A stretch of DNA of 14,684 bases from Sphingobacteriales bacterium. GTDB lineage: Bacteria > Bacteroidota > Bacteroidia > Chitinophagales > Chitinophagaceae. This document shows, piece by piece, positions 7,324-13,910 of this stretch. Numbering within the stretch: the stretch's first letter is position 1; every line of letters starts with the position of its first letter. The notes beneath the pieces are model-generated. The model worked only from the letters and a program-made list of their open reading frames with translations. It did not search any database and was not told where the DNA came from. The stretch covers positions 1 through 14,684 of the forward strand of contig CANHUD010000031.1 of the NCBI GenBank assembly GCA_947463665.1, written 5' to 3'. A program made the position numbers and the translations under genes.

Positions 7324-7867
7324 TTTTTTGATTACCATCGATTCGTCATGGACGCTTTTTCTGGATAGAGATGGTGTTATCAATGTAGAAAAGGAAAATG
7401 ATTATATCCGGAATGTGGCGGAATTTCAATTTCTGGAAGGTGTAGAGTTGGCTGTAGCAAAACTAAGTCAGGTTTTTGGAAGAATAGTGGTGGTAACCAA
7501 TCAAAAAGGTATAGGGAAAGGCCTGATGACAGAAACTGATCTGTCTTCAATACATCAAAAAATGACATCGGAAATCGTAAAGGCTGGTGGACGTATCGAT
7601 CAGGTGTATTTTTGTCCCGACAAGGATCCGGAATCCTCCTGTCGAAAACCTAACATTGGGATGGCCATACAAGCTAAAAAGGATTTCTGTGAAATCGACT
7701 TTAATCGCTCTTTAATGGTTGGAAATACGCTTAGTGATATGCAATTTGGTCGTTCCTGCGGCATGCGAACAGTCTTTGTCCTGTCGGCAAAACCTGTCCC
7801 TGAACTTCCCCACCCCGCTATTGATGAAATGTATCCTTCTCTGGCTGCATTTGCTAACAGATTCTAA
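7313..7867 (+). CDS. gmhB: D-glycero-D-manno-heptose 1,7-bisphosphate phosphatase (HAD family)
   Basis: This 184-residue HAD phosphatase has motif I FLDRDGVIN (16-24, with D18 and D20), motif II VVTNQ (60-64), motif III lysine in CRKPN (110-114) and motif IV MVGNTLSDMQFG (135-146). It removes the C1 phosphate from heptose 1,7-bisphosphate, producing the substrate of HddC. Two features differ from E. coli GmhB. The first acid of motif IV is N138 where E. coli has Asp, and the zinc-binding loop is shortened to CPDKDPESSC (101-110), keeping two cysteines where E. coli has a C-x-H...C-x-C site. ATG 7313 is preferred over an upstream ATG at 7265, since the fold begins just after it and it gives the same 11-base overlap with hddC (ATGTCAAGTGA) seen twice earlier in the operon. 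Confidence 0.9.
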   Translation: MSSDFLITIDSSWTLFLDRDGVINVEKENDYIRNVAEFQFLEGVELAVAKLSQVFGRIVVVTNQKGIGKGLMTETDLSSIHQKMTSEIVKAGGRIDQVYFCPDKDPESSCRKPNIGMAIQAKKDFCEIDFNRSLMVGNTLSDMQFGRSCGMRTVFVLSAKPVPELPHPAIDEMYPSLAAFANRF

Positions 7868-7881
7868 AATCGTTCCACAAA

Positions 7882-7906
7882 AGGCAAAATAACCGTTATT
7901 TTGCCT
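7882..7906 (+). promoter_or_regulatory. Perfect hairpin just before the start codon of the unknown exported protein
   Basis: AGGCAAAATAA (7882-7892) and TTATTTTGCCT (7896-7906) form an 11-bp perfect stem around the 3-base loop CCG. The stem ends two bases before ATG 7909, so if formed in the mRNA it would cover the ribosome landing site. It lacks a proper run of T after the stem, so it is not a textbook terminator. It could weaken expression of the last gene, protect the 3' end of the heptose messages, or bind a dimeric protein as DNA. Confidence 0.5.
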
Positions 7907-7908
7907 GT

Positions 7909-8862
7909 ATGAAGTTTTCACACCTGATCGTATTGTTCCTTTTTATTGCTATTAAAGGGCCTGCTCAGGCTCAACTTACGATAACGGACGAGAAGTTACT
8001 ACAGCAAAAAGAAGACTCACTTCAGGTTGTTGCCCGGAGAATTGTTTTTGGGCTGGATGCAGCTGAACGTTTTCGGGCAGATAGTCTTTTCACCCGAATG
8101 CTGGTACGAGCGCTGAAAACGCCTCATTCTTTTCAATACCCATTTGATTCAGTTGTCAATATTTCCAGAATATATGCACCTGATTCGACATTTCGGATAT
8201 TCAGCTGGCAGGTGATGCGGGATGAAGATTTTGTACGCCGGCACGGTGCCATTCAGGTAAAAACAGAGGACGGTTCATTGAAATTGTTTCCGCTAATTGA
8301 CAGAACAGCTTCCTATGAAGACCCACTGAACCAGCCAGGTACTCCAGAAAACTGGGTTGGGGCTATTTATTACCGTATCCTTCTCAATCAACATGAGGGC
8401 AGGAAATACTATACCCTTTTGGGTTATGATGAAAATTCAATGGCAAGTACCATGAAACGGTTGGAGGTACTGCATTTTAGAAATGACGGCACCCCTGTAA
8501 TTGGTGGAGCTGCTTATTTCAGTTTTGCAGAAGATTCCATACCTAAGCCAGATCAGGTTCGCTTCTGGATCGAATACAAAAAAGAAGGAAATGCCCGGCT
8601 TCAATATGACGAGGAACTAACTATGATCATTTTTGATCACCTCATACCCGAAAATGGAGAAGTGGAAAAAAAATACACGTACATACCTGATGGAGACTAC
8701 GAGGGCTTTCGCTGGAAAAACGGAAAATGGGTGCACGTAGACAAAATCTTCACTTTTGCGCTGAAAGATGGAGAAGCACCTGCTCCCATACCTGTTAAGG
8801 AAGATAAATTAACCATTCCTACAGGAACTGGAAATCAGGTACCCCGAAAGAAAAAGAATTAA
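7909..8862 (+). CDS. Exported protein of unknown function
   Basis: This 317-residue protein starts with a convincing Sec signal peptide: MKF, a hydrophobic core LIVLFLFIAI (6-15) and a likely cleavage after AQAQ (about residue 22). No lipobox cysteine is present, so it should be periplasmic or outer-surface and not a lipoprotein. The mature part is mixed and charged, rich in Tyr, Trp, Phe and Asp/Glu, without membrane helices. Stretches such as WVGAIYYRILL, YYTLLGYDENS and YEGFRWKNGKWVHVD suggest beta-rich repeats. The C-terminus is Pro- and Lys-rich and ends in PRKKKN. I do not recognise a named domain. It follows gmhB by 41 bases, most of that being a hairpin, and is probably the last gene of the operon. 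Its stop codon overlaps that of lepA on the other strand. A role in the surface glycan is inference only. Confidence 0.8.
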   Translation: MKFSHLIVLFLFIAIKGPAQAQLTITDEKLLQQKEDSLQVVARRIVFGLDAAERFRADSLFTRMLVRALKTPHSFQYPFDSVVNISRIYAPDSTFRIFSWQVMRDEDFVRRHGAIQVKTEDGSLKLFPLIDRTASYEDPLNQPGTPENWVGAIYYRILLNQHEGRKYYTLLGYDENSMASTMKRLEVLHFRNDGTPVIGGAAYFSFAEDSIPKPDQVRFWIEYKKEGNARLQYDEELTMIIFDHLIPENGEVEKKYTYIPDGDYEGFRWKNGKWVHVDKIFTFALKDGEAPAPIPVKEDKLTIPTGTGNQVPRKKKN

Positions 8863-10649
8863 TCCAGCTTCAGGACTGCCAGGAATGCTTCCTGTGGAAC
8901 TTCAACCGTTCCGATCTGGCGCATCCGTTTTTTACCCTCTTTTTGTTTTTCAAGCAGTTTTCGCTTTCGGCTAATATCACCGCCATAGCATTTGGCCGTC
9001 ACATCTTTACGAAGCGCTGAAATATTCTCTCGTGCAACAATTTTTGCGCCGATTGCTGCCTGGATGGCGATCTGGAATTGCTGTCTGGGTAATAGTTCCT
9101 TTAGTTTTTCACAAAGCTTTCGACCAAAATCCTGCGCACGACTTCTGTGTATAAGCGCACTAAGTGCATCTACTTTTTCAGCATTTAAAAGGATATCCAT
9201 TGTCACAATATCTGCTTCGCGCATATCAATCGGATGATAATCAAAGGATGCATATCCTCTCGTCTGGCTCTTGAGCTTGTCGTAGAAATCGAATACAATT
9301 TCAGTTAATGGCATTTCAAAAATCAGTTCTACTCTGGTTGTGGTCAGATAACTCTGGTTGATCAATAATCCACGTTTCCCTAAGCAGAGCGTCATGATAT
9401 TGCCAATATAGTCAGGCTTGGTGATGATTTGTGCCCGTATGAAAGGTTCTTCTATATAGTCAATCTTAACCGCTTCAGGCATTTCTGAGGGGTTGTTTAC
9501 CGTGATTTTTTCTCCGGAAGTGGTATAGGCTATGAAACTAACGTTTGGAACCGTGGTAATAACAGATTGATTAAACTCGCGCTCCAGTCGCTCCTGAATG
9601 ATCTCCATGTGAAGCAATCCGAGAAAGCCGCATCGAAACCCAAAACCCAGTGCCTGAGAGGTTTCCAGTTCATACGTAAGGGAGGCATCATTGAGCTGTA
9701 ATTTATCCATGCAATCCCTGAGCTCCTCAAAATCTTCCGTCTGAACAGGGAAAATGCCTGCGAATACCATTGGCTTCACCTCTTCAAATCCTTTAATGGC
9801 CTCCGGTTTGGTATTAGACGCAAGGGTAAGCGTATCTCCAACTTTCACCTCTTTGGCATTCTTGATACCGGTGATAATATACCCCACATCTCCACAGTTC
9901 ACTTCTTTTTTCTCCGTCATCTTCAACTTCAGAATCCCGACTTCGTCGGCTTCGTAAACCTGATCCGTGGAAACAAACTTAACCTTATCACCCTTACGGA
10001 TAGAGCCATTCAGGATTCTGTAATAGACTATGATACCCCTGAAGCTGTTGAATACCGAGTCGAAAATCAGGGCCTGCAGCGGTGCTTCAGGATTACCTTT
10101 AGGGGATGGGATTCGGCTCACAATGGCATCAAGAATTCCTTCAACTCCTATACCTGTCCGTCCGCTAGCCAGCAGAATTTCTTCGGGCTTGCATCCGATA
10201 AGCTCTACAATCTGGTCTTTCACTTCTTCGATCATGGCACCATCCATATCGATCTTATTGATCACCGGAATAATCTCCAGATTATTCTCAATGGCCAGGT
10301 AAAGATTGCTGATGGTCTGTGCCTGAATGCCCTGTGTTGCGTCCACCAGCAGTAGCGCTCCCTCACAGGCTGCCAGTGCCCTACTCACTTCATAGCTGAA
10401 ATCCACGTGTCCGGGAGTGTCGATCAGATTAAGGATATATTCCTGATTGTCCTTATGGAAGTAATTGATCTGAATGGCATGGCTCTTAATGGTGATCCCC
10501 TTTTCCCGTTCCAAATCCATATCATCCAGCACCTGATCCATCATATCACGGTCACTGATGGTATTGGTCACCTGAAGTAGACGGTCAGCTAATGTGCTTT
10601 TCCCATGGTCGATGTGAGCGATTATACAGAAATTACGGATTTGCTTCAT
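8859..10649 (-). CDS. lepA: Elongation factor 4 (LepA), ribosome back-translocating GTPase
   Basis: This 596-residue protein has the standard LepA length. GTPase motifs are AHIDHGKSTLADRL (11-24, P-loop), EKGITIKSHA (49-58, switch I), DTPGHVDF (77-84) and NKIDMDGA (131-138). The middle holds GFGFRCGFLGLLHMEII, a hallmark of EF-G-like domain III-IV linkage. The C-terminal LepA-specific domain carries KCYGGDISRKRKLLEKQKEGKKRM in part (basic, tRNA-facing) and ends AVLKLD. LepA binds the ribosome and GTP and affects initiation and elongation under stress. It is transcribed alone from a good promoter at 10675-10703 and converges on the + strand operon, with 4 bases shared at the stop codons. There are no unusual residues in the G motifs. 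Confidence 0.98.
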   Translation of the reverse strand: MKQIRNFCIIAHIDHGKSTLADRLLQVTNTISDRDMMDQVLDDMDLEREKGITIKSHAIQINYFHKDNQEYILNLIDTPGHVDFSYEVSRALAACEGALLLVDATQGIQAQTISNLYLAIENNLEIIPVINKIDMDGAMIEEVKDQIVELIGCKPEEILLASGRTGIGVEGILDAIVSRIPSPKGNPEAPLQALIFDSVFNSFRGIIVYYRILNGSIRKGDKVKFVSTDQVYEADEVGILKLKMTEKKEVNCGDVGYIITGIKNAKEVKVGDTLTLASNTKPEAIKGFEEVKPMVFAGIFPVQTEDFEELRDCMDKLQLNDASLTYELETSQALGFGFRCGFLGLLHMEIIQERLEREFNQSVITTVPNVSFIAYTTSGEKITVNNPSEMPEAVKIDYIEEPFIRAQIITKPDYIGNIMTLCLGKRGLLINQSYLTTTRVELIFEMPLTEIVFDFYDKLKSQTRGYASFDYHPIDMREADIVTMDILLNAEKVDALSALIHRSRAQDFGRKLCEKLKELLPRQQFQIAIQAAIGAKIVARENISALRKDVTAKCYGGDISRKRKLLEKQKEGKKRMRQIGTVEVPQEAFLAVLKLD

Positions 10650-10657
10650 GCGTTGAT

Positions 10658-10671
10658 CTTCGTTAACGAAG
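10658..10671. repeat. 14-bp perfect palindrome in the lepA leader
   Basis: CTTCGTTAACGAAG is its own reverse complement. It lies between the -7 box of lepA (ending at 10675) and the start codon (10649), covering the expected transcription start. It could be an operator for a dimeric regulator, or form a small stem at the 5' end of the mRNA. It could also be chance. Confidence 0.45.
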
Positions 10672-10674
10672 GGG

Positions 10675-10703
10675 CAAAGTTAGGGAAAAGACTTCGCCTC
10701 AAA
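10675..10703 (-). promoter_or_regulatory. Putative Bacteroidota-type promoter of lepA
   Basis: On the minus strand TTTG (10703-10700) is followed, after 17 bases, by TAACTTTG (10682-10675), an exact TAnnTTTG match. The lepA start is 25 bases further on. The spacer is one or two bases shorter than usual. Confidence 0.55.
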
Positions 10704-10713
10704 GGGGTAACGA

Positions 10714-11028
10714 TCAGGTTTCGGCGTCCTTTTTTTTGTGCTGCTCTGTTATGAACTCATTTTGTGGAGAAGTTCCCCGTTGCTTTTCTGGAAGGCGGGT
10801 ACGATTGCGGTGTGATGCGAGCCCTCCTTTTCTCGATATTTCCCGTTGCTTTTCCACATCCATAGAGGCAAAACCCCTGTTGGAGGTGTTTCCAAGGGCC
10901 GAAGCTTTCCCTCCTTTGCTGGCTATTTCCCTCTGCCTTGCTGCATCCATTGACGCAAATCCACGTCCTTTTCCCTTACGAACCGGCTGGCGGTTTTCTT
11001 TGCTTTCAACATGCTCTGCCATATACAT
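10714..11028 (-). CDS. Small KGG-repeat stress-type protein
   Basis: This 104-residue, very hydrophilic, basic protein holds two copies of a KGG repeat (stress-induced GsiB/con-10 type). Copy one is RGFASMDAARQREIASKGG (22-40) and copy two RGFASMDVEKQREISRKGG (51-69), 29 residues apart. Nothing suggests catalysis, a signal peptide or a membrane segment. Proteins with this repeat are linked to general stress or desiccation and are expected to be largely disordered and cytoplasmic. The two copies differ clearly at DNA level, so the duplication is not recent. The start could be ATG 11028 (MYMAEH) or ATG 11022 (MAEH). Neither has a visible ribosome site, and the second looks more like family members. 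It diverges from the acyl-CoA-binding protein gene across a 161-base spacer. lepA follows 64 bases downstream with its own promoter. Confidence 0.85.
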   Translation of the reverse strand: MYMAEHVESKENRQPVRKGKGRGFASMDAARQREIASKGGKASALGNTSNRGFASMDVEKQREISRKGGLASHRNRTRLPEKQRGTSPQNEFITEQHKKKDAET

Positions 11029-11062
11029 TGCATTTAGATATGAAACATTTCAGGTACTTGTT

Positions 11063-11097
11063 CAAACTATATGCCTGAACAGCAGGAGGATAGCAAA
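11063..11097 (-). promoter_or_regulatory. Weak promoter candidate for the KGG-repeat gene
   Basis: On the minus strand TTTG (11097-11094) lies 22 bases before TATAGTTTG (11071-11063), which resembles TAnnTTTG with one extra base. This is only suggestive. The rest of the 161-base divergent spacer (11029-11189) shows no strong hairpin or repeat to my eye. Confidence 0.25.
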
Positions 11098-11165
11098 GAA
11101 TGGTTAAATGGGATCCGTTTGTCCGTATTGTGGAATTTGCCATACAATCCTGCTACAAATAGTGT

Positions 11166-11173
11166 TATCTTTA
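11166..11173 (+). promoter_or_regulatory. Possible -7 element of the acyl-CoA-binding protein gene
   Basis: TATCTTTA matches seven of eight bases of the common TATCTTTG form and lies 16 bases before the ATG at 11190, a spacing similar to that proposed at 1090-1097. The nearest TTTG upstream (11136-11139) is 26 bases away, longer than usual, so the -33 part is unsupported. Confidence 0.3.
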
Positions 11174-11189
11174 CAGAAATCTTCCCTGC

Positions 11190-11447
11190 ATGGATATTCA
11201 AGCGTTATTTCAGGAAGCAGTAGTTGCCAGTAAAGATTTAAAGGAAAGGCCAAGTAACGACACCCTCCTGCAATTATACTCCTTGTACAAGCAGGCAACA
11301 GAAGGCGATAACTTATCGGATCCACCTTCCAATCCGTTTGATTTTGTAGCTAAAGCAAAATTTGATGCCTGGGCTGAGCGGATCGGCATGTCTAAAGAAA
11401 ATGCTATGGAGTCCTATATCGCGTTGGTCAATAAGCTGAAGGGCTGA
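11190..11447 (+). CDS. Acyl-CoA-binding protein (ACBP)
   Basis: This 85-residue protein matches the whole four-helix ACBP domain: FQEAVVASKDLKERPSNDTL (7-26), LYSLYKQATEGD (29-40), FDFVAKAKFDAWAERIGMS (50-68) and NAMESYIALVNKL (71-83). The residues that hold the CoA head group and the acyl chain in animal ACBP have counterparts at Y30, K34, K56 and Y76. The usual KAKW is KAKF here. ACBP binds long-chain acyl-CoA esters with high affinity in the cytosol, buffering them for lipid metabolism. It is a single-gene unit, diverging from the KGG-repeat gene and ending 4 bases short of the stop of the convergent GT4 gene. The family is mainly eukaryotic but known in several bacterial groups including Bacteroidota. 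Confidence 0.95.
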   Translation: MDIQALFQEAVVASKDLKERPSNDTLLQLYSLYKQATEGDNLSDPPSNPFDFVAKAKFDAWAERIGMSKENAMESYIALVNKLKG

Positions 11448-11451
11448 TATT

Positions 11452-12615
11452 TCATTCGTAAAGCATCGCTATTTTTCTGCCAATCACATTAAAACTATAT
11501 TTTTCTACTGCAGACGTATGCAATTTTGCAGGAGAAAACTGATGGTAGTTTTTTATGAGAGAAACAATTTTGTATGCAAGGGCTTCTGGTTTGTTCTTTT
11601 CTATCAGGTAACCGTTTGTATTGTCAATACAAATTTCCTCCAGTGATGGAATGTTAGAAACAAGTACAGGTCTGCCACAAGATAGTGCTTCTATTACCAC
11701 ACATCCGAACGTCTCATAATCTGAATATAAAACAAGAGCGTGATTATTTTTTATTAGTTTGGAAAGAGCTGACTGATCCATTTCTTCATATGTCTTTAGC
11801 CATTCGGGTTTTTTCTTTCTTAACTCCTCTGGTAAAGTAGAAATCGGACCAACAATAGTAAGTTCAACCTTACACCCATATTGTTTTATTGATAATTCGA
11901 CCGCTTCTAAAATTTCAGGCAGATTTTTATTTGATGTGAAATTTGAAATATGGATGATGCGAAACGGTTGAAGTTGGGTTGGTGGATAACTAAAAGAAAA
12001 CAACGTTTCATCAACCACATTGGGAATAATGTCAACTGTTTTTCTTCCTGAAAAAGCGACAATTGAAGAAGCAAGATGAGCACTTACAGCTGTCAAATTC
12101 TTAGGGATTTTGAGCAGATAGCAGAACAGTCGTTTTTTAAGGAATGGCAGATTAAAATAACTGTCTTCACCTTCAGGAAGAAAACGACCGGAGTGCTCAC
12201 TGAGAATGAGTGGTTTATGAAAAGCGAGTGACAAGAGCCATCCGGCTATTAATGATTTCTGTGCTACATGTACATGTATGGCCTTCGGTTTTCCATTTTT
12301 ATTTATTAAGTCAATGCATTCACGGATACAATACCATAGGTATAGGAAAACTGAAATAATAGTATCAACTATTTCCCAGTGACTGTAGGATGGATAGTAT
12401 ATTTTTATAAATGTACATTGTCCGTTTATGATTATCTCCTTCTGCATTCTTTTACTTGCTGTATCTTTTTCTACATGAATAAGCATTACAGGAACAAAAG
12501 AAGACGTTGCTAATGCATGTCTCAAAATAAAATCTCCATTTAACGGCGACTTCCTGGTAGGGAACCACGCAGTTAACCACAAGGCATAAGGTATACGATT
12601 ACTTTTTATTTCCAT
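11452..12615 (-). CDS. GT4 family glycosyltransferase
   Basis: This 387-residue GT-B glycosyltransferase has an N-terminal acceptor domain (ALWLTAWFPTRKSPLNGDF at 11-29; SEHSGRF at 139-145) and a donor domain with RIIHISNFTSNKNLPEILEA (219-238). The intact E-x7-E motif is ETFGCVVIE (301-309), followed by ALSCGRPVLVSNIPSLEEI (310-328). Such enzymes add a sugar from a nucleotide donor to a growing lipid-linked glycan at the inner membrane. Donor and acceptor cannot be told. The gene overlaps the preceding flippase by 10 bases and is probably translated with it, which suggests both serve one glycan. Base composition is low in GC (about 33 % in the line 11461-11520), unlike lepA and the heptose genes. 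It is distinct from the GT4 at 3872, which lacks the E-x7-E glutamates. Confidence 0.92.
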   Translation of the reverse strand: MEIKSNRIPYALWLTAWFPTRKSPLNGDFILRHALATSSFVPVMLIHVEKDTASKRMQKEIIINGQCTFIKIYYPSYSHWEIVDTIISVFLYLWYCIRECIDLINKNGKPKAIHVHVAQKSLIAGWLLSLAFHKPLILSEHSGRFLPEGEDSYFNLPFLKKRLFCYLLKIPKNLTAVSAHLASSIVAFSGRKTVDIIPNVVDETLFSFSYPPTQLQPFRIIHISNFTSNKNLPEILEAVELSIKQYGCKVELTIVGPISTLPEELRKKKPEWLKTYEEMDQSALSKLIKNNHALVLYSDYETFGCVVIEALSCGRPVLVSNIPSLEEICIDNTNGYLIEKNKPEALAYKIVSLIKNYHQFSPAKLHTSAVEKYSFNVIGRKIAMLYE

Positions 12616-13904
12616 GGATTTCGGAATAGTGTGGGTTTAAAATCATCTTTCAGAGGCCATAGTCGATATCCGGTTGTTTTAGAAGACATATTAAACTGCT
12701 TAATCAACCAGACGGCAGAAAGTATCTGCGCTATTGAAAGTCCGATAGCTGCACCTCTGATTTGCCAAATCGGAAGTAAAATTATATCAGCTAACACCAT
12801 ACTAAACAGAGCAATAACTGAGGTCCATACATTTACAGATATTTTACGCTTAGCTGCAAAATACGCTGCATAAACGGCAATTTGGGCACGCGCAAAAAAA
12901 CCGGGCAGAATCAATAAAAAGGGAACAATCGAATCATTGTATCTATTATTCCATAACAATCGAATGAGCATAGGACTCAGCAACAATGCACATAATAAAA
13001 TAATCCAAATTACTCCATTCATTAGCCGTATCCATTTTGCAAAAATCTCCTCTTTAATTTTCTCATTACTCAACATTGGAAATGCAATGGAAGCTAGAAC
13101 GAATGGAACTAGCATAAGGATCTGTCCCAATTGATTTGATAATGCATAAAATCCAACCTGCGATTTATCATACCAATAATCGATGAGCCAGAGGTCTATT
13201 CTGGTTGCCATAAATTGAATGAGATTGGCTAAGTAAGCGGGAAAAGCGTATAACAAACCTGCATTGAAATTTATAGCTTTTGTTTTGTTATATATATATG
13301 CAATTGGATTTTTGTATAAGCGGATATGTATAGTACTAACCAAAAAAATGTTGGCCGCTATGATTATGTAAAGTGGTGTAGTAGCTGGCCCCGGTCGTTT
13401 AAATAAAAACCATACTACTAATAAAAGAATTTGTATGAATCCAACAATTGCGGCTAATAAAAAAAAATTGCCAGCCCGAAGAAATCCCGTGAAAATCGCT
13501 GACAACTTTTCAGTATGAGCGATACATAAAAAAAGTATTATTCCGCCAATGCCTGCTGAGATCTGATCGGATGGCCAAATTAGAAATGGATGGCCATTAG
13601 TATATCTTATTACTTCTGCAATTAGTATGACAATAAACTGGGCCGTAGTGGAATAAAACAGTAATTGCTGAATACCTGCAAACGATTGACTTTGAGCAGA
13701 TGCATTATAAGAAAGTAAGGATGGAATGCCAGCGGAAGTTAATAGAACAGCAAAATTTGCATTCGCTATCATAATTGAAAAAAGTCCGAATGTATCCGGA
13801 CTTATCAACATAGGTAGAAGCAAATTGAAAATTGCCTGAAAAAACATGTACAATACCCTGGATCCAAGGTTTTGAAATACATGCTTTTTCAGGCTGTCAC
13901 TCAT
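12606..13904 (-). CDS. Polysaccharide flippase-like membrane protein (Wzx/MOP superfamily)
   Basis: This 432-residue protein has about twelve hydrophobic segments, the usual layout for lipid-linked oligosaccharide flippases. The opening NLGSRVLYMFFQAIFNLLLP (12-31) and the central ATRIDLWLIDYWYDKSQVGFY with LSNQLG (233-260) are typical: a charged R/D pair in a helix followed by a Gly-Phe-Tyr loop. It would move undecaprenyl-linked sugar units across the inner membrane. Substrate is unknown. It begins 6 bases after tpiA and overlaps the GT4 gene by 10 bases, so tpiA, flippase and GT4 probably share a transcript. Base composition is AT-rich in sampled lines (GC 22 % at 13261-13320, 35 % at 13321-13380) against about 43 % in tpiA, which hints at acquisition. 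No wzy polymerase is present in the window. Confidence 0.9.
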   Translation of the reverse strand: MSDSLKKHVFQNLGSRVLYMFFQAIFNLLLPMLISPDTFGLFSIMIANANFAVLLTSAGIPSLLSYNASAQSQSFAGIQQLLFYSTTAQFIVILIAEVIRYTNGHPFLIWPSDQISAGIGGIILFLCIAHTEKLSAIFTGFLRAGNFFLLAAIVGFIQILLLVVWFLFKRPGPATTPLYIIIAANIFLVSTIHIRLYKNPIAYIYNKTKAINFNAGLLYAFPAYLANLIQFMATRIDLWLIDYWYDKSQVGFYALSNQLGQILMLVPFVLASIAFPMLSNEKIKEEIFAKWIRLMNGVIWIILLCALLLSPMLIRLLWNNRYNDSIVPFLLILPGFFARAQIAVYAAYFAAKRKISVNVWTSVIALFSMVLADIILLPIWQIRGAAIGLSIAQILSAVWLIKQFNMSSKTTGYRLWPLKDDFKPTLFRNPWK

Positions 13905-13910
13905 GCGTCG

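Larger units (their letters stand above)
1114..8862 (+). other. Predicted operon: pseudo-dihydroorotase, DUF4199, GT2, GT4, hddA-gmhA-hddC-gmhB, exported protein
   Basis: Nine same-strand genes follow one another with gaps of 1, 2 and 6 bases, overlaps of 8, 11, 11 and 11 bases, and a final gap of 41 bases holding a hairpin. No internal promoter match was noticed, and the only candidate promoter is at 1064-1097. Co-transcription of at least the first eight genes is likely. The ninth may be separately controlled. Confidence 0.7.

Noticed and set aside
10857..10974. Possible tandem DNA repeat inside the KGG-repeat gene
   Set aside because: The similarity is at protein level only; third positions have diverged, so it is an old internal domain duplication.
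10736..11107. 123-codon plus-strand frame opposite the KGG-repeat gene
   Set aside because: The minus frame shows a recognised repeat family; the plus frame is its shadow, Cys/Ser-rich without any pattern.
11104..11325. 73-codon minus-strand frame opposite the start of ACBP
   Set aside because: It overlaps the ACBP coding region and its upstream spacer, and has no recognisable pattern.
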